Positions 58,776 through 64,000 of a stretch of DNA of 64,000 bases are shown here, piece after piece (positions within the stretch are counted from its first letter, which is position 1; each line of letters opens with the position of its first letter). Under the pieces are notes generated by a model that ran no database searches, was not told where the DNA came from, and saw only the letters and a list, made by a program, of their open reading frames with translations. This DNA is from Perilla frutescens. Taxonomy: Eukaryota; Streptophyta; Magnoliopsida; Lamiales; Lamiaceae. Made by a program: the position numbers and the translations under genes. The stretch is from positions 13,958,001 to 14,022,000 of the forward strand of contig BRKX01000011.1 of assembly GCA_026008535.1 (NCBI GenBank). The letters are read 5' to 3'.

Positions 58776-58902
58776 AAATTGTTGATACAGATCCGGATTT
58801 TAGGACAAATCCCTTTAAAAGAGGAGGGCGATGATATAAGTTTGGGAGGGGTGCCGAGGTTCAAGTTCGAGGGTCCGAGAGGCAGCTCGAGTGCACATGG
58901 CC
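58776..58902 (+). repeat. Flanking repeat (S3, counterpart of 18430)
   Basis: Inverted counterpart of the left flanking repeat. Confidence 0.6.
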
Positions 58903-60809
58903 AATTTGATCCTACAACTTTTATTTGGGAGGGGTGTCTAACATTGATTGTGCCAGCTTTTATTTTGTATGAAACGAAAACCTGTTAAGCTTTGTTAAAT
59001 GGTAGATAACGCCGTTACTCAACTCTCCATCTCTGTTAGTGACACGGATCAAATAGGGATCAAATTGGACCTCTAAAATTGTAGTACCCCAAAATATTAT
59101 TATCTAAATTTTATTAGGAATATACATCTAATAGTTACAATAAGTGAAATATCCAAAACTTTTTAGTATTAAAATAATAGCTTACAATTACCTTAAGGGT
59201 AAGCTATGGAAGAAAATAGACCCTTAAAAATTTTATATTTAGGTAAAATGTGTCATTGGATAGGTTAGTGATACCGGAAATATTCTCATATTTTTATTTA
59301 GAACCCTAGTTAAATGTGAATATTGGTTGATTTTGAAAATAGTTTATTGAGTGAAAAATTAGTTAGTGTAATTTTCTATACACAAACACACACATATATA
59401 TATATATAATTATACATACGTACTTACATATATGTTCCATTGTTTTATTTATTAATTGGTATAAAGTAAATGCAAGCACACACACAAGTATAATATATAT
59501 ATGATCATATCATTTAGGATTGGGTATAAAATCTATATATACGTGTCACATGCTAGATTAAGTATGGTTATGTGTCCTTAAGTTGTGGTGACTCTTACTT
59601 TTACTGTACATACACACACATATATATGTATAGTAAAATATTAAGGAATTACATAAATAGTATAAAACCTATAATTTTAACTCTTACTTTCGGAAACCTC
59701 ATACAAGAAAAAAAATATAATACCGTCTTCATAATTAGGGATACAAGAAGGTAACCTGTACCTTTCTCTCTCTCTTCTTTGTTTAATTTTATAAAAATTT
59801 GAAAACATGGTGTATGCAAAAATAAAAAAAGAAAGAAACTCTTTCATATTGTATTGAAATAATTCCTAAACTTTGTTGTAGTATTTATTCATATTTTTAG
59901 AAACTTTGAATGGTGCAAAATTACGTACAAATTAGATATTTAGAATTATCTTGTGTATTCTAAAAGTTAATGGAGGAATTAGTGGTTAATCACATATTCT
60001 AACATATGGTCTATGAGGTTTGAAGGTGGAAATAGTAACTTAAATGTGTGTGTGTGTGTGTGTGTGTGAGTATTGATATATAATATGCATGCTTGTATAT
60101 TGTAACAAAGAAAAAGGTGCGTAAATATATATAAACAAATTACCTACACTTTTATTAATTTGATGAAAATAGAAACATAATAGTTGATTTTATATTTTCC
60201 GCATCCTGAGTTCATTTGTTTATTAAAAAAAAAAGGTGTGTATATCAAATATTTATTTATGTATATAAAACTTTAATAGATTTTAGAATTATATTCATAT
60301 TTTGTACTTATGATTAGATTTTGTTATTATGTGATTAATTAGCTCTAATAACAAATTGATTATGTTCTAAAAATTTTAATTGTCGATTTGGTAGCAAATC
60401 ATAAGTGCTTAAGCTAATTTCAAAAGTTATTGAATTAAAATTTAACACCTCTCCGATAGATGATTGACTACTAGTACTATTTATTTTATAGATTATAGGG
60501 TGGTTATGAGTTACTTTATAATATTTAGGTTGCATAATTTTCTCTAGTAAGTCTCCAAATAACCTGCAGCTAAATAATTAGTGAATAAATGATATAATCA
60601 ATTATCAACTAGATGATAATGTTCCACTTAATTAAGTCACACCACTTGTATGATATACTAAAATTTCAAGTTTACTGTATACAATTTGTTCTATTTTATA
60701 ATTTGGAAATTATATAAAAATAATTGGAAAATATAGGATTGATTGATAACAAAATTTAAGAGAAAATTATAAAGGAATTTAGGTGTTAAGTTTTAGATAT
60801 AGGATCCAT
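58903..60809. other. AT-rich stretch, no gene seen (S3)
   Basis: 58903-59865 matches 17470-18429 and 59870-60610 matches 38113-38790. A (GT)n run lies at 60045-60068. 60610-60809 is unique to S3. Confidence 0.55.
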
Positions 60810-61724
60810 TCAGTTAAACTAAGCGAAGCTTGGTTATTGTAGGCTCAGAAGAAGTAAAAGAACCTGAGCTAGACCAGTCTTGAATCTAAAAGCTTATCTG
60901 TGTTACAGATTTTTATCCAGGTGGGCTATTATATTTTTGCAAATTGTATCTTTCGAGCTATTAAGCTCTGCTTTGTTAAAATTGCATATGTGACTATCTA
61001 TGTTAAATATTTACGTCCTACGGTATGTTGTCGGAGTCTCATAAACCAGCGATGTGTCAATGTGAGTAGCTATAGTATGCATGCATTATTTGTCCTGCCC
61101 TACTCCTTGTCGGTAAGACTAAAATGAAACAATTATGGGTTATACTCATTGGGTATACTTGGCCATACTCAACTTTATGCGTGGTGATGTAGTACGGGTT
61201 GCGGGCAGTGACTGGTTACACTCTTAAGCGTTTCATGATAAAATGTTTTGGTGAACTTAGGTTGCTTTCAATTTTAAAACCTCCTAAGCTTCACTACCTG
61301 CATGAACACAGATAGATTACTTTAATAAAATGATTTACATAACTTGAATTGTAAAAACTTGCCCACTGAGTGCACTAGTACTCAGCCCAAATATTTTCAA
61401 ATATTTTTCAGGTCAGTAGGCTGGCGCGTGGAGGTGACGATGCTGAGAGATGAGTTTTTGTTATTTACTTATTTTCCCATTGTCTCTTTTTGTTAAGTAT
61501 TCTGTTGATAATTAAGTCTCCGCGCTTGTAATATCCTTTTGTTAAACACTAAGAACTCTGATCTTGGTGTTGTAAATAGGTATATATTATAATAAAGCAT
61601 GTTTGGTTATTCTGGGTCTTCTGTTGAGATTTTCATTAATCAGGTTACCCCCTTTCTTTCCCGCTTCTTAATTCCAACCCTCGTGGTGTCCAGTTCCACG
61701 GTCTTCTGGGACCGAGGCGCTACA
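60810..61724 (+). repeat. LTR-like element, plus strand, ending GCGCTACA (S3 only)
   Basis: It contains CCCAAATATTTTCAAATATTTTTCAGG near 61388 and a polyadenylation-type AATAAA at about 61591. It ends ACCGAGGCGCTACA at 61724, the style of plant chromovirus LTR ends. The start is uncertain. No coding region is attached. Absent from S1 and S2. Confidence 0.5.
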
Positions 61725-61841
61725 AAAATAGTTATGGTATCACTTTGGACCAAAAGGATAAATAGGGATCATGCTCCTATGCAAATAGTTGAAGGATCAA
61801 ATTGGACCTGTGCCCCTTTTAGACACACACACACACACATA

Positions 61842-62562
61842 CAGAGTAAAACCTCTATAAAATAATAACCTTGGGATCATGAAATTTTATTAATTTAGAG
61901 ATATATTAATATATCGATAAATTAATATTTTATTAATTAAAAGAGAGACTTTTTAAATTCAGCAAATTTAGTACATATGTATTGAAAATAAATGAATTCA
62001 TATATGTTTCATTCATTATATTCATGCATTAACCAATTCTTTGTAACTAATTAAATATATTCATGTATAATATCAATTCATTGTATACAATTAACTATTA
62101 TATTCATGGATGCATGTATAGATTCATTGGAATTATTTAAATATACATGTTTAAGTAATTCAACACCGTTGGAACCAGTCACGAGAAATGACGCTTTGAC
62201 CGTGACAATAACTCTTCACAATTTTTTGTTGCAGTTAGAGAACTCGACACTAGAACTCTTGGCTGCAATTAAAAAAGTTAGGGATGAAATCCAATTAAAT
62301 TTAAATTTTAAGAAAAAACAAGTAACAATAGATTCATATTTTAGCAAATTACCATAATATTTATAATTGTAATATTTATGAATTATTAATTTTGAGTTTT
62401 AATGGGACCTAATATTTATAAAGGGATTTTCCAAAAAATTATTAACTTATTATCTTATTGAATTTGATTATTTTTTACAAAGGCCCGCGTCGGGACCGGG
62501 AGATTTTATTATTTTAGAGAGTTTATTAATTTATGGAGTATTAATTTATAGATGTTTTACTG
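61842..62562 (+). mobile_element. Pogo (Lemi1/Emigrant-type) element, internally deleted
   Basis: A 721-bp element flanked by TA on both sides (61840-61841 and 62563-62564). The inverted ends are CAGAGTAAAACCTCTATAAA and the complement of CAGTAAAACATCTATAAATT. It is more complete than the S1 and S2 remnants. It keeps only the transposase C-terminus, so it cannot move itself. Confidence 0.82.
62106..62357 (+). pseudogene. Pogo-type transposase C-terminal fragment with PIP-box
   Basis: Eighty-three codons ending at TAA 62357. The part LHNFLLQLENSTLELLAAI then KKVRDEIQLNLNFKKK resembles the C-terminal tail of plant Tigger/pogo-like transposases. The last residues QVTIDSYF fit the PCNA-interacting pattern Q-x-x-I-x-x-(F/Y)-(F/Y), which is known at the C-terminus of pogo-family transposases. 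The catalytic DDD domain and DNA-binding region are absent. The first ATG is probably not the true start. Confidence 0.72.
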
Positions 62563-62568
62563 TATATA

Positions 62569-63365
62569 GGGATAAGGTCCAATTTGGTCCTACAACTATA
62601 CTCGAAATCTCAGTTAGGTCCCGAACCAAAATTTTGGCCCAAATCAATCCCTCAACTTTTTAAAAGATATTACGTTAATCTCTGAACTATTTCCGTTAAC
62701 GTCCGTCACTAACGGTGTTAATTTTAGGGAAAAAGTCCAAATTGGTCCAACAACTATACTCAAAATCTCAGTTTGATCCCTATATAAAATTTTAACCCAA
62801 ATTTTAATTGTTCAATGTGGAGTATTTTAGTCTCGTTTTCACTTTATTAATAATTTTATTATTTGACTATTCTTTTTATTTTTTATTAATTAATAAAGTC
62901 TATGAAAAAATTGAAGAACGTCTCAAGATATTCAAATGATTGTGGATGATATAATTAGTAAATGTATATGATTCTCTCCAATGTGTCAATATAATTAATG
63001 ATATTATAATGAATATAATATTTATCAATAAACTTATCTTGAATTGATATATGATCGAAACGATATAAACTAACTAGTTTTCTTTTTATCTTGACTTATA
63101 ATTATATATTATCAGAATTCCATTATGTAGATTATCTGGTTCCACAACTTAGTATTGGTTTCTAAAAATATTAAATTTTGACTGAGACTATTGAAAAATA
63201 CGCCCAAACTTTCGGATACATAAATTGTATATGTGGCTTGATATTGGTCTCGAATTAATCTAATTAGGGTTTAATAAAAATAAAAAAGGTCCAATTTGAG
63301 CCAAAATTATATTTCGGGACTAAATTGAGATTTCAGGTATAGTTGTAGGACCAACTTGGACTTTT
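62569..63365. mobile_element. Long-TIR nested MITE-like element, truncated (S3)
   Basis: Inverted counterpart of 16475-17269. Its far outer arm is missing, and homology to S1 ends at 63365 in the inner terminal repeat (GGACTTT). Confidence 0.65.
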
Positions 63366-63512
63366 GGGAAAAGGGTCTCGCAGGCCCCTAAACTTTTTAG
63401 CGGGAACCTCGCAGGCCCCTATACTTTTTTTTGGCTCAATTGAGCCCCTGAACTTTTTTTTCGGGTCTATTGGGCCCCTCTGTCAAGCCCCTCTTGACAG
63501 GGCCGTTAGTTC
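63366..63512. repeat. MITE-like end with CCCCTGAAC motifs
   Basis: Repeated CTCGCAGGCCCCTA-type phrases (63377 and 63407) and a CTCTTGACAGGG block. This resembles the terminal part of a non-autonomous DNA element. No gene is present. Confidence 0.4.
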
Positions 63513-63664
63513 GACCTAAAACGACGTCGTTTTAGGGGTTATTCGAATTAAAAAAAATTCTAAATTCAATTATAAATCTTCCCGACCCATTTAAAAAAAT
63601 ACCCGACCCGACTCTTTCTAAACCCGCCCCATTTAGCTTTAAAATTCGGGGAAAAACATAATCT
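63513..63664. repeat. Direct repeat, left copy (AAAACGACGTCGTTTT)
   Basis: About 150 bp beginning GACCTAAAACGACGTCG and ending GGAAAAACATAATCT. Repeated at 63794-63945 with few changes. It contains a 16-bp palindrome. Confidence 0.85.
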
Positions 63665-63791
63665 GTTAGTGACACGGATCAAATAGGGATCAAATTGAAC
63701 CTCACGCATTATATTCATGCATTAACCAATTCTTTGTAACTAATTAAATATATTCATGTATAATATCAATTCATTGTATACAATTAACTAT
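63662..63791. repeat. Mosaic filler between the direct repeats
   Basis: 63662-63703 matches 59032-59073 with one mismatch. 63707-63791 matches 62014-62098, inside the pogo element, over 85 bp. Confidence 0.82.
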
Positions 63792-63793
63792 CT

Positions 63794-63945
63794 GACCTAA
63801 AACGACGTCGTTTTAGGGGTTATTCGAATTAAAAAAATTTCAAAATTCAATTAAAAATCTTTCCAACCCATTTAAAAAAATACCCGACCCGACTCTATCT
63901 AAACCCGCCCCATTTAGCTTTAAAATTGGGGGAAAAACATAATCT
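63794..63945. repeat. Direct repeat, right copy
   Basis: Second copy of 63513-63664. Nothing recognisable follows to the window end. Confidence 0.85.
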
Positions 63946-64000
63946 AATTACAAAATAGAAAACTGCAGATCTCAATAAAATTCGAATTCACTTGGGCAGA

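Larger units (their letters stand above)
53131..63365 (-). repeat. Segmental duplication S3 (inverted)
   Basis: Inverted copy of S1 16475-23850: coordinates sum to 77332 over the snRNA cluster and to about 77933 over the hAT fragment. It shares the solo-LTR deletion and the 38113-38790 sequence with S2, but keeps more of the pogo region than either. Confidence 0.9.

Overview
The window looks like repeat-rich nuclear DNA of a flowering plant, probably a eudicot. It is AT-rich and contains plant-type U1 and U2 snRNA genes with plant promoter elements (USE plus TATA). It also holds Athila-like Ty3/gypsy retrotransposon copies primed by tRNA-Asp, a ZMYM1-like hAT transposase gene and a Lemi1/Emigrant-type pogo element. 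I see no intact host protein-coding gene, and every transposon reading frame is broken. The species cannot be told from this sequence alone.

The main structure is a set of segmental duplications. The basic unit is about 20.7 kb. It contains one Athila-like insertion (minus strand) inside a hAT transposase gene, several degenerate LTRs and MITEs, and an snRNA cluster in the order U2, U1, truncated U2 pseudogene. From left to right: gypsy copy A (1-6809, plus); a complex inverted junction (6810-7194); gypsy copy B (7195-13566, minus); segment S1 (13567-27438); gypsy copy C (27439-33813, minus, both LTRs, TTGAT target duplication); segment S2 (33814-48095); gypsy copy D (48096-53130, minus, truncated); segment S3 (53131-63365), an inverted partial copy of S1/S2; and a short mosaic tail to 64000. 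A and B form a large inverted repeat of more than 12 kb. C and D occupy the same base of the same hAT gene and B sits next to the same hAT 3' end, so the gypsy copies are best read as one old, already defective insertion multiplied by segmental duplication.

The features most likely to be functional are the three U2 and three U1 snRNA genes. Each has an upstream sequence element, a correctly spaced TATA box and a plant 3' box. The U1 transcripts look identical in all three segments, and so do the U2 transcripts, although the flanks differ by large indels. Each cluster is bracketed by a roughly 125-bp repeat resembling the tail of a gypsy polyprotein. Points of interest are the origin of this transposon-borne snRNA cluster, a C interrupting the U2 Sm-site uridine run, repair-like scars at many breakpoints, and a strong (A/G)TGCCC excess confined to the gypsy element.
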